Shown one piece after another: positions 51,537 through 61,286 of a stretch of DNA of 64,000 bases. Location: NCBI RefSeq assembly GCF_000382365.1, contig NZ_KB908224.1, positions 1 through 64,000 on the forward strand. The letters run 5' to 3'. The stretch is from Pannonibacter phragmitetus DSM 14782 (lineage in GTDB: Bacteria > Pseudomonadota > Alphaproteobacteria > Rhizobiales > Stappiaceae). Position numbers and translations under genes: made by a program. A model generated the notes under the pieces. The model saw only the letters and a list, made by a program, of their open reading frames with translations, had not been told where the DNA came from and did no database searches. The stretch's first letter is position 1. The number at the start of each line of letters is the position of its first letter.

Positions 51537-52406
51537 TCAGTCTGCGTCTTCGCTGAAATCGTCAAGCTCGTCCGCCTCGCCCTCATCGATGTCGATGGGA
51601 GCGGCATAGCCGCCGACAAAGCGCAGCACGTCCGGCTCGGCCCCGGCCTCGCGGCAGAGCGTCAGAACCTCGTCTTCGCTGATGTCGCCGGAGGCGGCCA
51701 GCAGGGCGTCAACGCCGTCAGCATGGCGGAAGAAACTCAGGATTTCGAGGCCGGAATCCATCAGGCTGCCGGGCAGAACGCCGCGCCAGCGGGCATCATA
51801 GACCGCCGTGTCCGGCGTGCCGGAGCCCGGAATGGGGCGGCTAATGACCATGGAGGCCAGATCCGCCGGGCGCTCCTCGGCGACGAAGAAGGGCAGGCGG
51901 GCGATGATCTGCGCCCCGTCCTGTCCAAGCCCGCGCCACCAGGGCAGTTCGGCCCGCTCGGTCAGGGCGATGACGCCAAGGTCGGAATGGGAGGCGGCAA
52001 CCGTGCCGACCACATCGGCCGGATCGCCGGCCGTTTCCATCTCCACGGCAAAGCCGAAGTAGAAGCGCGCGGCATCGCGCATGGCGGCAATGTCGGCAGA
52101 CCCGTCCAGATGCACCTGAAACTCGCCCTGGAGGCGGGTGCAGGCCGTGATGATCTCACGCCAAAGATGCTCGGCGCTGGTCAGCGGCAGGCTGCCTTCG
52201 TGGCGCTCGACCATGCGGCGCATCATGTCGGCTTCCCGGTCCGGGCGGAACATCACGCCGTCTGCGCCGCTGGCGCGCTTTGCCGCAACGATGCCGTCGA
52301 TGACGCGCACCCGCTCCATCAGCAGACGGTGCAGCTCGGCGTCGAGCACGTCGATGCGCTGGCGCAGGCTGTCGAGAGCGGTGCCTTGGGTGTGGTCACT
52401 GGCCAT
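51537..52406 (-). CDS. AroQ chorismate mutase with C-terminal domain
   Basis: A 289-aa protein. Residues about 11-95 are an AroQ chorismate mutase (LDSLRQRIDVLDAELHRLLMERVRVIDGI, then FRPDREADMMRRM). The C-terminal 170 residues look like a decayed prephenate-dehydratase-type or ACT-like part (VGTVAASHSDLGVIAL); no clear dehydratase motif (such as TRF) remains. Acidic tail. First gene of the group with hisC and tyrC, making prephenate. Divergent from metX. Confidence 0.88.
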   Translation of the reverse strand: MASDHTQGTALDSLRQRIDVLDAELHRLLMERVRVIDGIVAAKRASGADGVMFRPDREADMMRRMVERHEGSLPLTSAEHLWREIITACTRLQGEFQVHLDGSADIAAMRDAARFYFGFAVEMETAGDPADVVGTVAASHSDLGVIALTERAELPWWRGLGQDGAQIIARLPFFVAEERPADLASMVISRPIPGSGTPDTAVYDARWRGVLPGSLMDSGLEILSFFRHADGVDALLAASGDISEDEVLTLCREAGAEPDVLRFVGGYAAPIDIDEGEADELDDFSEDAD

Positions 52407-52488
52407 GGGCGGGAAATGCCTTCCTGAAACATGCGATGCATTCGGCGATAGTCATAGGCAGCAAGCGGGCGGAAAGCAAAAGAAAACG

Positions 52489-52518
52489 TTGACACCATGG
52501 CCTCGCGAACCCTAGCTA
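52489..52518 (+). promoter_or_regulatory. candidate metX promoter and structured leader
   Basis: TTGACA (52489-52494) and TAGCTA (52513-52518) with an 18-bp spacer (17 bp to CTAGCT). GCCTCGC in the spacer could pair with GCGAGGC about 50 nt on. The leader of about 130 nt could hold a control element; I tried to fit the SAM-II pattern and could not. Confidence 0.45.
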
Positions 52519-52654
52519 ACAACCCCTTGAAGATGGTGGCGCGCTGTTGCCGCAGCGAGGCTTCCGCCGCCCGGCAGGGCAGGCCTCTCTCGGGAAAATG
52601 GCGCGTGAGAACGGCCCTTGAAGCGGCCAGTGAAAACGGGATGATGCGTCCGGC

Positions 52655-53893
52655 ATGACCGATACACCTCAGACTTCGATCCCGCAGGACGGTGCAGCTG
52701 CCGTGGCCGCGAGCCTTGCCGATCTGGAAAAGGCACAGCGCCGGGAAATCGACACGCCCAGCAGCCAGTGCCTGCGCTTCGGGCCGGATCAGGCACTGCC
52801 GCTGGATGCCGGCGGCACGCTGGCCAACTGGCAGATTGCCTATGAGACTTACGGCACGCTCAATGCGGACCGCAGCAACGCCATTCTCATCTGCCACGCG
52901 CTGACCGGCGACCAGTATGTTGCCTCGCGCAATCCGGTGACCGGCAAGCCCGGCTGGTGGACGATGCTGGTGGGCCCCGGCAAGCCGGTGGACACGGACC
53001 GCTTCTTCGTCATCTGCGCCAATGTGCTGGGCGGCTGCATGGGCACCACGGGCCCGGCCTCCACCAATCCGGAAACCGGCCAGCCCTATGCGCTGACCAT
53101 GCCGGTTGTGACCATCCGCGACATGGTGCGCGCGCAAGCCCGGCTGGTGGATCATCTGGGCATCGAAACCCTGTTTGCCGTGGTGGGCGGCTCCATGGGC
53201 GGCATGCAGGTGCTGCAATGGGCGGCGCTGTTCCCTGAGCGGGTGTTTTCGGCCGTGCCCATTGCCACCGGCGCCCGCCATTCCTCGCAGAACATTGCCT
53301 TCCACGAGGTGGGCCGGCAGGCTGTGATGGCGGACCCGGATTGGCGCGGCGGCAGCTACCTTGCAGATGGCACCCGCCCGAGCAAAGGGCTCGCCGTGGC
53401 GCGCATGGCTGCGCATATCACCTACATGTCCGACATGTCGCTGCATCAGAAATTCGGCCGTAATCTTCAGGACCGCGAGGCGCTGACCTTTGGTTTTGAC
53501 GCGGATTTCCAGATCGAAAGCTATCTGCGCCATCAGGGCATGACCTTTGTCGACCGGTTCGATGCCAATTCCTATCTCTATGTGACAAGGGCGATGGACT
53601 ATTTCGACCTTGCTGCGGAGCACGGCGGCATTCTGAGCAAGGCCTTCCTGCACACGCCGACGCGCTTCTGTGTCATGTCCTTCACTTCGGACTGGCTGTT
53701 CCCGACATCGGAGAGCAAGGCGGTGGTGCGGGCGCTGAATGCGGCTGCGGCCAACGTCTCGTTCGTGGAGATCAGCTGTGTCCGCGGCCATGATGCCTTC
53801 CTGCTGGATGAGCCGGAAATGTTCCGCACCGTGCGCGGCTTCCTGACGGGAGCAGCAGCTGCACGCGGCATCGCCGGACCGGGAGGAGCGTAA
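52655..53893 (+). CDS. metX: homoserine O-acetyltransferase
   Basis: A 412-aa alpha/beta-hydrolase-fold acyltransferase for methionine synthesis. The nucleophile elbow is [15 protein letters not shown], Asp is in [12 protein letters not shown] and His in [14 protein letters not shown]. Blocks [15 protein letters not shown] and [22 protein letters not shown] are typical. Followed one base later by metW, the usual MetX-MetW pair; some members use succinyl-CoA rather than acetyl-CoA. Confidence 0.95.
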   Translation: MTDTPQTSIPQDGAAAVAASLADLEKAQRREIDTPSSQCLRFGPDQALPLDAGGTLANWQIAYETYGTLNADRSNAILICHALTGDQYVASRNPVTGKPGWWTMLVGPGKPVDTDRFFVICANVLGGCMGTTGPASTNPETGQPYALTMPVVTIRDMVRAQARLVDHLGIETLFAVVGGSMGGMQVLQWAALFPERVFSAVPIATGARHSSQNIAFHEVGRQAVMADPDWRGGSYLADGTRPSKGLAVARMAAHITYMSDMSLHQKFGRNLQDREALTFGFDADFQIESYLRHQGMTFVDRFDANSYLYVTRAMDYFDLAAEHGGILSKAFLHTPTRFCVMSFTSDWLFPTSESKAVVRALNAAAANVSFVEISCVRGHDAFLLDEPEMFRTVRGFLTGAAAARGIAGPGGA

Positions 53894-53894
53894 G

Positions 53895-54527
53895 ATGGCA
53901 AACGGCAACACAGGCGGAACACTGAACCAGCCGCGCGGCGATCATCTCGTCATGTGCGACCTTGTGCCCGAGGGGGCACGGGTGCTGGACGTGGGCTGTG
54001 AAGACGGGGCGCTGCTGCAGCTTCTGGCCGAGCGGCGGCGCGTTGACGGGCGCGGCATGGAGCTGTCGCAGGGCGGGGTGAACAAGGCCGTGGCACGCGG
54101 GCTTTCCGTGGTGCAGGGCGATGCCGACACGGACCTTGCCGACTATCCGGACAATGCCTTTGATGTGGTGATCCTGAGCCAGACGCTGCAGGCCACCCGC
54201 GATCCGAAGGGCGTGATGGAGCAGCTGCTGCGCATCGGCGGGCAGGTGATCGTCTCGATCCCGAATTTCGCCTACTGGCGCAACCGCATGCAGCTTCTGC
54301 TGCGCGGACGGATGCCGGTGACCAAGTATCTGTCCTACCAGTGGTATGACACGCCCAACATCCATTTCTGTTCCATCCGCGATTTTGTCGCGCTGGTGGA
54401 CGAGATGGATGCAACGGTGGTCAAGGCCGTGGCGCTCAACGGGCAGGGGTCGCGCATCAGCTTCAATGCGCCCTGGTGGCTTTGGAATCTGGCCGGCGAG
54501 CAGGCGGTGTTCCTGCTGCGCCGCTAA
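53895..54527 (+). CDS. metW: methionine biosynthesis protein MetW
   Basis: A 210-aa class I methyltransferase-fold protein. The nucleotide motif is VLDVGCEDGALLQLL; then GRGMELSQGGVNKAVARGLSV and IVSIPNFAYWRNRMQLLLRGRMPVT, the MetW signature. In relatives MetW is needed with MetX for full homoserine acylation. It begins one base after the metX stop (TAAG-ATG). Confidence 0.94.
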   Translation: MANGNTGGTLNQPRGDHLVMCDLVPEGARVLDVGCEDGALLQLLAERRRVDGRGMELSQGGVNKAVARGLSVVQGDADTDLADYPDNAFDVVILSQTLQATRDPKGVMEQLLRIGGQVIVSIPNFAYWRNRMQLLLRGRMPVTKYLSYQWYDTPNIHFCSIRDFVALVDEMDATVVKAVALNGQGSRISFNAPWWLWNLAGEQAVFLLRR

Positions 54528-54530
54528 ACT

Positions 54531-55313
54531 TCACCGGCGGCGCGGGCCTGGTTTGTCCCGCCGGTGCGGGTTGAGGCCGGGGGTAACGCCGGCCTCCGGC
54601 ACGAAGACGGGCCTGAGAACCCTCAGCACGCTGCGCTTGCCGCCATCGGCCTGAGCGGGCTTGTAGAGCCGCTTCTGCGCCTCGATCACCAGCAGTCCGG
54701 CAAAGGCCGGCCAGAGCGCGCGGCCAACGGTTTCCCAGGTGCGCGCCGAACGCAGGATGACTTTCGACTTAACCGGCGGGATATAGAGCGTTTCCTCCTT
54801 CGAGATCACGTCGAACTGGCAGCTCTGCAGCAGCGCCTGGATCTGGCTTTTGGAGAACGGGCGGCCATAGCCGAATGGCGAGGTTTCCGCCCGTGCCCAG
54901 ACACCGCGCCGGTTCGGCACGATGACGATCAGCTTGCCGCCCGGCACCAGCACGCGCCAGGCCTCGCGCAGCAGGGCGGCAGGATCGCCGGCCATGTCCA
55001 GCGCATGCACCATGATGGCGCGCTGGAAGAAACTGTCGGAAAAGGGCAGCTGGTCCGCTTCCACCAGCACCGAGGCATTGGCCCGCTCGCGCGGCCAGTG
55101 AACAACACCCTGCGCCGCCGGCATGGCCGCAACGCAGCGCTCCGCCTCATCCATGTAGGGGCGCAGGAATGGTCCCGCATAGCCGATGCCGAGCAGGCTT
55201 TCGCCTTTCGCGCTGGGCCAGAGGGAGCGCACGCGCGCGCCGATGAGGCTGCGCAGCAGGCGGCCAAGCGGCAGGTCGTAAAAGGTTCTGAGATCGCCGA
55301 CGTCGAGATACAT
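54531..55313 (-). CDS. class I SAM-dependent methyltransferase
   Basis: A 260-aa protein with a methyltransferase fold: LLGIGYAGPFLRPY (motif I, unusual form), VLVEADQLPFSDSFFQRAIMVHALD and REAWRVLVPGGKLIVIVPN. The substrate is unknown. The basic C-terminal tail (NPHRRDKPGPRRR) overlaps the hairpin between it and metW. It is convergent with metW and divergent from gloB, an order often seen in alphaproteobacteria. Confidence 0.88.
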   Translation of the reverse strand: MYLDVGDLRTFYDLPLGRLLRSLIGARVRSLWPSAKGESLLGIGYAGPFLRPYMDEAERCVAAMPAAQGVVHWPRERANASVLVEADQLPFSDSFFQRAIMVHALDMAGDPAALLREAWRVLVPGGKLIVIVPNRRGVWARAETSPFGYGRPFSKSQIQALLQSCQFDVISKEETLYIPPVKSKVILRSARTWETVGRALWPAFAGLLVIEAQKRLYKPAQADGGKRSVLRVLRPVFVPEAGVTPGLNPHRRDKPGPRRR

Positions 55314-55448
55314 GGCCTGCCCGGTTCAATTCGGCGCGATTGAACCTTGCCTTGACCCAAGACGCAAGGGCTGATGACCCGATCGCCCTTGCCCCTGCCT
55401 GCGGCATTTGCCACTCTGCAGGCCGGATTCATCAACGGGAGAGACAAG

Positions 55449-56222
55449 ATGGCGCGGCTTCAGATCAGGCAGTTTCCCTGCCTGTCCGACAATTACGGTG
55501 TGCTGGCACGCGATCCGGAGAGCGGATCGGTGATTGCCATCGACGTGCCGGACGCCGCGCCTTATCTGGCTGAATTGGCCGAGACCGGCTGGCGCCTGAC
55601 GCATATTCTGATCACCCACCATCACTGGGATCATGTGCAGGGGCTGGTGCCGCTGAAGGAAGCAACGGGTGCGCGGGTGATCGGCCCCGGCCTGTCGCGG
55701 GACAAGATTTCAGGCCTCGATGAAGTGGTGGAAGATGGCGACATTTTCCACATAGCCGAGCTGAAGGTGGAGGCCATCTCGACGCCGGGTCATACGCTCG
55801 ACCAGATTTCCTGGTGGTTCGAGCAGGCGGGCGTCATCCATACGGGCGACACCCTGTTCTCGCTGGGCTGCGGGCGCGTCTTCGAAGGCGACATGGAAAT
55901 GATGTGGGCCTCGCTCGACAAGCTGAACCGCCGCCTGCCGGATGATACTGTCATCTACTGCGGCCACGAATACACCCTCTCCAATGGCCGCTTTGCCCTG
56001 AGTGTTGATCCGGATAACGCTGCGCTCAAGGAAAGGGTAGCAGAGGTGGAGCGGTTGCGGGCGGAACATATGGCCACCCTGCCAACCACCATGGAACGGG
56101 AGCGGGCAACCAATCCGTTCCTGCGGGCGGGTGATCCGGCGCTTGCCGCAGCCCTCGGCATGGCAGGGGCCAGCCCTGCCGAAGTCTTCGCGGAACTGCG
56201 GGGACGCAAGGACAGGTTCTGA
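55449..56222 (+). CDS. gloB: hydroxyacylglutathione hydrolase (glyoxalase II)
   Basis: A 257-aa metallo-beta-lactamase-fold enzyme that hydrolyses S-D-lactoylglutathione. The dinuclear metal motif is ITHHHWDHVQG; later His/Asp ligands are in STPGHTLDQISWW, HTGDTLFSLGCGRVFEG and IYCGHEYTLSN. The C-terminal glutathione-site region ends AELRGRKDRF. The ATG at 55449 has GGGAGAG upstream and fits the family start; earlier open codons are ignored. Followed at once by the DUF985 gene. Confidence 0.95.
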   Translation: MARLQIRQFPCLSDNYGVLARDPESGSVIAIDVPDAAPYLAELAETGWRLTHILITHHHWDHVQGLVPLKEATGARVIGPGLSRDKISGLDEVVEDGDIFHIAELKVEAISTPGHTLDQISWWFEQAGVIHTGDTLFSLGCGRVFEGDMEMMWASLDKLNRRLPDDTVIYCGHEYTLSNGRFALSVDPDNAALKERVAEVERLRAEHMATLPTTMERERATNPFLRAGDPALAAALGMAGASPAEVFAELRGRKDRF

Positions 56223-56225
56223 GCC

Positions 56226-56663
56226 ATGAGACCTCTGACCGGATTCACCGCCGCCGAAATCATCGAAACGCTGGACATGCAGCCGCATCCCGAAGGCGGC
56301 TACTATGCCGAGACCTTCCGCGATCCGGCCTGCGATGCAACAGGCCGCCCGGCTTCGACGGCGATCTATTTCCTGCTGCCGGAGGGCGTGCTGTCGCGCT
56401 GGCACAAGGTGGATGCGGTGGAGGTGTGGCACTGGTACGGTGGCGCACCGCTGGAACTTTTGATCAGCGACGGAGAAGGGCCGGTTGAGCTTGTGACCCT
56501 CGGGTCCGATCTGGCTGCCGGTCAGCGCCCGCAGGCGGTGGTGCCGCGTCATGCCTGGCAGCAGGCTCAAAGCCTCGGCGATTTCACGCTTGTGGGCTGC
56601 ACGGTCGCCCCCGGTTTCACCTTCGACGGCTTTGAAATGGCGCCGGAAGGCTGGCAGCCGTGA
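56226..56663 (+). CDS. DUF985 cupin-like protein
   Basis: A 145-aa single-domain cupin: ETLDMQPHPEGGYYAETFRD, STAIYFLLPEGVLSRWHKVDA, EVWHWYGGAPLELLI and GFTFDGFEM. Family role unclear; some members are linked to sugar epimerase-like folds. It begins 4 nt after the gloB stop and is therefore cotranscribed with it. Confidence 0.9.
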   Translation: MRPLTGFTAAEIIETLDMQPHPEGGYYAETFRDPACDATGRPASTAIYFLLPEGVLSRWHKVDAVEVWHWYGGAPLELLISDGEGPVELVTLGSDLAAGQRPQAVVPRHAWQQAQSLGDFTLVGCTVAPGFTFDGFEMAPEGWQP

Positions 56664-56690
56664 GGGGTGGAAAATCAGGTGTTGCCCGGC

Positions 56691-58577
56691 TCACACGCCC
56701 GCTTCGAAGGCCTCGACCAGATCGATGATCTGCGATCCGTAGCGGTCGAGTTTCGACTGGCCGACGCCGGAGACGGCGAGCAGGGCGTGGGAGGTCACGG
56801 GCCGTGCGATGGCAATGCCGGCAAGGGTCGCGTCCGGGAACACCACATAGGGCGGCACTTCGTTTTCCCGGGCGATCTGGGTGCGCAGGCGGCGGAGGCG
56901 CTCGAACAGCAGCCGGTCTTCCGGGTCAAGATCGTCGGCAAGGCTCGCTGACCGTTCCCCGCGCGAGGCCTTGAGGCTGGCGGCGGCGCGGTCACGGCGC
57001 AGCAGCACCTTGCGCTCGTTGCGGAACACGGCGCGGCATTCGTCCGTCAGTACCAGCGCGCCGTAGTTGGCATGATCGACACCAACAAGGCCCATGGCAA
57101 CAAGCTGGCGCGCCACCGACTGCCAGGTTTTGGGCGAAAGCTCCTTGCCGATGCCATAAACCGACAGCTTGTCGTGGCCGAAACGGGCGATTTTGTCGTT
57201 TTCCTTGCCCAGCAGCACGTCGATCACATGGCCCGCGCCAAAGCGCTGACCGGTGCGGTAGATGGCGGACAGGAACTTGGCGGCAGCTTCCGTTCCATCC
57301 CAGGTTTCCACCGGAGACAGGCAGGTGTCGCAGTTGCCGCAAGGCTTGGGATAGGTCTCGCCGAAATGGGCGAGCAGCGCCTGACGGCGGCATCCGGCGG
57401 TTTCGCAAATGCCGACAAGGGCGTTGAGCTTGGCGGTTTCCGCCCGCTTCACCTCTTCCGGCGCTTCGCCTTCGGCAATCATACGGCGGCGCTGCACCAT
57501 GTCGGCCATGCCATAGGCCATCCACGCCTCGGCCGGTGCGCCATCGCGGCCCGCACGGCCGGTTTCCTGATAATAGGCCTCGACGGAAGACGGCAGGTCG
57601 AGGTGGGCGACGAAACGCACGTCCGGCTTGTCGATGCCCATGCCGAAAGCGACGGTCGCCACCAGAACGAGGTTTTCCTCCAGCAGGAAAGCATCCTGAT
57701 TGGCCTCGCGGATCTCCCTGTCGAGCCCCGCGTGATAGGGCAGGGCGCGGATGCCCTTTTCGTTCAGCCAGCCTGCGATATCTTCCACCTTGGCGCGGGA
57801 CAGGCAATAGACGATGCCGCTCTCGCCCTTGTGGCGCTTGAGGAAATCCAGAAGCTGCTGGCGCTGGTTCACCCGCTCGACAATCTCGTAGCGGATGTTG
57901 GGCCGGTCGAAGGAGGTGGTGAAGACCTGCGCCGTCTCCAGCTTCAGCCGGACGCGGATGTCCTCCTGCGTATGCGGATCGGCGGTGGCGGTCAGCGCCA
58001 CACGCGGCACACCGGGATAGCGGTCCGCAAGGCTCGCCAGTTGCAGATACTCTGGCCGGAAATCATGTCCCCACTGGCTGACGCAATGGGCCTCGTCGAT
58101 GGCAAAGAGCGAGATGGCCGCTCCATCCAGCAGGCGGGAGAATCCGGCCGTCGCCACCCGTTCAGGCGTCACATAGAGAAAATCCAGCGTGCCGTTGCGC
58201 AGCTCTGCGGCAATGCGCGCCTGCTCTTCCGCAGGAACGGAGGAATTGAGCGCGGCAGCGCGCACGCCCGCACCCGTCAGCGCACCCACCTGATCCTTCA
58301 TCAGCGCAATCAGCGGCGAGATCACCACGCCCGTTCCGGGACGGCAGAGCGCGGGGATCTGGAAGCACATGGATTTGCCCGCGCCTGTGGGGAACAGGAC
58401 CACTGCATCGTCCCCGGCGATCAGCGTGTCCACCACCTCGCGCTGGCGGCCGCGGAAGCTCGGATAGCCGAACACATCCGCCAGAACCTGCGCAGGATCC
58501 TTCGCTGCGGGCGTGGCAGTGCCCTCAGGCGGTGCTGTGTACTCTGTCCCGGCGAGACGAGGCTGTGCTTGCGGCAT
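56691..58577 (-). CDS. recQ: ATP-dependent DNA helicase RecQ
   Basis: A 628-aa 3'-5' helicase. Motif I is [15 protein letters not shown], the DExH box is [18 protein letters not shown], and motif VI is [11 protein letters not shown] zinc-binding RQC region has Cys in [17 protein letters not shown] and CGNCDTC. A C-terminal HRDC domain (about 550-625, [13 protein letters not shown]) is present. ATG at 58577 chosen; the frame opens ten codons earlier. Acts in recombination and fork repair. Confidence 0.95.
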   Translation of the reverse strand: MPQAQPRLAGTEYTAPPEGTATPAAKDPAQVLADVFGYPSFRGRQREVVDTLIAGDDAVVLFPTGAGKSMCFQIPALCRPGTGVVISPLIALMKDQVGALTGAGVRAAALNSSVPAEEQARIAAELRNGTLDFLYVTPERVATAGFSRLLDGAAISLFAIDEAHCVSQWGHDFRPEYLQLASLADRYPGVPRVALTATADPHTQEDIRVRLKLETAQVFTTSFDRPNIRYEIVERVNQRQQLLDFLKRHKGESGIVYCLSRAKVEDIAGWLNEKGIRALPYHAGLDREIREANQDAFLLEENLVLVATVAFGMGIDKPDVRFVAHLDLPSSVEAYYQETGRAGRDGAPAEAWMAYGMADMVQRRRMIAEGEAPEEVKRAETAKLNALVGICETAGCRRQALLAHFGETYPKPCGNCDTCLSPVETWDGTEAAAKFLSAIYRTGQRFGAGHVIDVLLGKENDKIARFGHDKLSVYGIGKELSPKTWQSVARQLVAMGLVGVDHANYGALVLTDECRAVFRNERKVLLRRDRAAASLKASRGERSASLADDLDPEDRLLFERLRRLRTQIARENEVPPYVVFPDATLAGIAIARPVTSHALLAVSGVGQSKLDRYGSQIIDLVEAFEAGV

Positions 58578-58688
58578 GAACAGGTGATTCCTTCGTCGCC
58601 GCACCATCCCCTATTCGCCCGCCCCGGGCAATGACAGCCTGTGGATGACCTGTGCAAGACCGCGAGGTTTTTTGCCGCCGGAGGGGCT

Positions 58689-59585
58689 TCAATCACCAAA
58701 CCGCGCATCCGGGTCCTGCGCGAGCGTCTCGGCGCAGTGGGTGCGGAGTTTGTTGGTGACTTCGGCAAGGTCGCCGTCCAGCTGGCCGGGTGCCAGTGGT
58801 TCGCCCACGTGGAAGCGGAAGTGGGCGTGCTTCTTGTTCAGGAGTTCGTTGAAGACGGTCATGTCGCGCAGTTCGATCGAGACCTTCGCGAGGAAATAGA
58901 ACAGGCGCGAATTGCGCGCGCCCATGTGAATGGGGATGACCGGCACTTGATGGCGGCGGGCTAGCGCCAGTGCCGAGGTCATCCATGGCCGTTCTGTAAG
59001 CTTGCCCTCGTTCATGTAGGCAAGCCTGCCGGAGGGAAACAGCACCACGGCCCGGTTGCGTTCAAAGGCTGAAGCCGCGTTTCTGAGGGTCTCGCGGGTC
59101 TTTTCGCGGGTCTTGAAATCGGCCCGCCATTCCACCGGCACGATCATGCCGGCAAGGCGCGGGTTGATGCGTACCGCATCCCGGTTGGCGAAAATGGAAA
59201 TGTCCCGGCGGCGGCTTTTCACTGCGTCATAGAGCGCCACACCATCGGCGATGCCTGTCGGGTGGTTGGAGACGAGGATGCAGGGCCCGTCAGCCGGAAT
59301 GCGCTCCAGTCCTTCCACGGTCAGCTTCAGCTGCAGCAGATTGGACAGATAAACGAAGACCTCTTCCGCCGGCAGGTTGGAGATGGCGTTTGCCATTTCC
59401 AGAGCATCGAAATAGCGCAGCATGCGGTAGGCGAGGGGCCGGAACAGCGGCCACCAGGGGGCGGCCATCACGTGCTTGCCCCGTTCGGCAATCAGCACAT
59501 CGACGATATGGCGGGCGGAGCCGCTGGTCTCATCTGTGTGGCTCTGTGTCAGGAGGGCCGAATCAGGGTGCTGGAAACGCGGCAC
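58689..59585 (-). CDS. PlsC-type 1-acylglycerol-phosphate acyltransferase-like
   Basis: About 298 aa. The acyltransferase motifs are present: VSNHPTGIADG (NHx4D form), FANRDAVRI, FPSGRLAYMNEG (block III) and VIPIHMGA (block IV). It resembles proteins making lysophosphatidic or ornithine lipids; substrate not shown. I prefer the GTG at 59585 with GAGG 9 nt upstream; the frame extends 25 codons further up to an ATG at 59660. Confidence 0.8.
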   Translation of the reverse strand: MPRFQHPDSALLTQSHTDETSGSARHIVDVLIAERGKHVMAAPWWPLFRPLAYRMLRYFDALEMANAISNLPAEEVFVYLSNLLQLKLTVEGLERIPADGPCILVSNHPTGIADGVALYDAVKSRRRDISIFANRDAVRINPRLAGMIVPVEWRADFKTREKTRETLRNAASAFERNRAVVLFPSGRLAYMNEGKLTERPWMTSALALARRHQVPVIPIHMGARNSRLFYFLAKVSIELRDMTVFNELLNKKHAHFRFHVGEPLAPGQLDGDLAEVTNKLRTHCAETLAQDPDARFGD

Positions 59586-59751
59586 GGGGACAATCCTCAA
59601 GGCGGGCGAAATATGCCCTTTGAAGGCCTGATGGTTACAGCTCCAGACGGCAACCTGCAATGGCCATGAACCTTCAGCCTTGCAGAGCCTTGTGACAGCA
59701 TTCTGTCACAAGGCAGGCAATTTTCCGCCTGGGTCTGCGTATGTCCTGCGA

Positions 59752-60129
59752 TCAGCTCCAGAGCGGGCAGGTGAAGATGGCGGCTGAGCAGGCCGTTGCA
59801 GCCAGCCAGACGAACGAGCGCAGGGTGGCCTTGTCCATCCAGTAGCAAAGCACATAAAGGACGCGCAGCCCGATGAAGGCCGCCGCCAGAACATCGATCC
59901 AGAATGGGTCGCCGCCCTGCTGATAGGCCACGAGCACGGCCACGGCAAACAGCGGAAAGGCCTCGAAGCCATTGGCTTGTGCCCCTTGCGCCCGTGCCCT
60001 GAAGCCTTCGGCCCAGAAGGCCGGATCGCGCGGGCGGGCGTTGCTGAAGTCCCGGGTGAGTTTGGCGGGGACCACCGACAGGATGGGCAGGAATGCGGCA
60101 ACGAGCACGCACCAGATTGCGACGGGCAT
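59752..60129 (-). CDS. MAPEG-family membrane protein
   Basis: A 125-aa four-helix membrane protein: IWCVLVAAFLPILSVVPAK, then RARAQGAQANGFEAFPLFAVAVLVAY (the ANxxEx motif of MAPEG, QANGFEAFP), then ALRSFV-like segments. MAPEG proteins act on glutathione- or eicosanoid-like lipids; bacterial roles are mostly unknown. Stands alone near the LysR gene. Confidence 0.88.
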   Translation of the reverse strand: MPVAIWCVLVAAFLPILSVVPAKLTRDFSNARPRDPAFWAEGFRARAQGAQANGFEAFPLFAVAVLVAYQQGGDPFWIDVLAAAFIGLRVLYVLCYWMDKATLRSFVWLAATACSAAIFTCPLWS

Positions 60130-60194
60130 GGGGATGATCCTTTGTTTGGCTTACCGGATGCGCCCTGGCGGCCTGCATCCTGCGGGCATGTTGT

Positions 60195-61160
60195 TCAGTC
60201 TTGCTGATACGTCAATTGAAGGGATTGCAATTGGTGATCAGGCGCTGGGCCTTGCGGAACCGCTGTTCCCGTATGGCCTCGCAGCACGCCTGTTGCAAAC
60301 TCGATGAAGGCGCGCACCTTGGGCGGAAGATGCCTGCGGGATGGATAAAGGGCATAGACAGTGACATCCGGCGTGGTCCAGCCATCAAGCAGCCTCACGA
60401 GACGGCCGCTTGCAAGATCCTGAGCCACATAGGCGCGCGGAATGAGGCTGAGGCCGAAACCGGCGCGCAGCGCATCACGCACGGCGAGGCTTGAGGCCAC
60501 CTGATAACGGCCGGTGATTCGCTGGCGGACCGTCTGGCCGTTGCGCAGAAACGTCCATTCATGGGCATGTCCGGAGAGGGAGAAACGGATGCACTCATGC
60601 CGCGTCAGGTCTTCCGGTGCCTGCGGCACGCCGCAACGCTCAAGATAGGCAGGGGCTGCGCAGAGCACATGACAAAGCGCCCCGATCTTCCTGCTCATCA
60701 GATTGCCATCCTCCAGCCTGAGCCCGCCGCGCAGAGCCAGATCAAAACCGTCACGAACCAGATCCACCCGCCGGTCGTTGAGGTCAAGATCAAGGCTGAC
60801 CTTCGGATACTGGCACAGAAACTCCGGAATGCGCTCGGTCAGCAGCACGAGACTGGATGTCATGGGCGCACTGACCCGGAGAAGACCGGTGGGCTCAGCA
60901 TTGAGATTGGCCAGTTGATCCCGGGCTTCCTCGAGTTCGCCAAGCGCGCGCCGGACCTGTTCAAGATAAAGACTGCCAGCCTCCGTCAGATTGAGGCGCC
61001 GGGTTGTCCGGTTGAAAAGGCGCGTGCCGAGATCCGCTTCAAGTTCGGCAATCGCCTTGCTTGCGCCAGCGGGAGACAGGCCGACGCTACGCGCTGCCGC
61101 AGCAAAGCTGCCAAGATCGGCTATGGCCCGGAACAGGCGGAGTGCAGGCAGGCTTTCCAT
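60195..61160 (-). CDS. LysR-family transcriptional regulator
   Basis: A 321-aa regulator with an N-terminal winged HTH (LPALRLFRAIADLGSFAAAARSVGLSPAGASKAIAELEADLGTRLFNRTTRRLNLTEAG) and a LysR substrate-binding domain (about 90-290). The ATG at 61160 is favoured; another six codons upstream is open. Divergent from a nitroreductase-family gene, its probable target; TGCA-N10-TGCA overlaps the start region and may be an operator. Confidence 0.92.
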   Translation of the reverse strand: MESLPALRLFRAIADLGSFAAAARSVGLSPAGASKAIAELEADLGTRLFNRTTRRLNLTEAGSLYLEQVRRALGELEEARDQLANLNAEPTGLLRVSAPMTSSLVLLTERIPEFLCQYPKVSLDLDLNDRRVDLVRDGFDLALRGGLRLEDGNLMSRKIGALCHVLCAAPAYLERCGVPQAPEDLTRHECIRFSLSGHAHEWTFLRNGQTVRQRITGRYQVASSLAVRDALRAGFGLSLIPRAYVAQDLASGRLVRLLDGWTTPDVTVYALYPSRRHLPPKVRAFIEFATGVLRGHTGTAVPQGPAPDHQLQSLQLTYQQD

Positions 61161-61286
61161 GCACCTATTATTATGCACTTTTGGTAATGAGTGAAGCGAA
61201 TTTTGCAGGAATTATCTCTCACGGGTACGGGCTTTATAGATGCCTCTCACAGGGCACCCTTCCGGTGCAGGCACAAGGAACGCATC

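Noticed and set aside
52519-52654. SAM-II riboswitch ahead of metX
   Set aside because: The conserved pseudoknot segment (AGCTAAAAA-like) is not found after a matching P1 stem.
54532-54566. Terminator between metW and the methyltransferase gene
   Set aside because: CACCGGCGG/CCGCCGGTG forms a 9-bp stem but the loop is long, there is no T-run, and it overlaps coding sequence.
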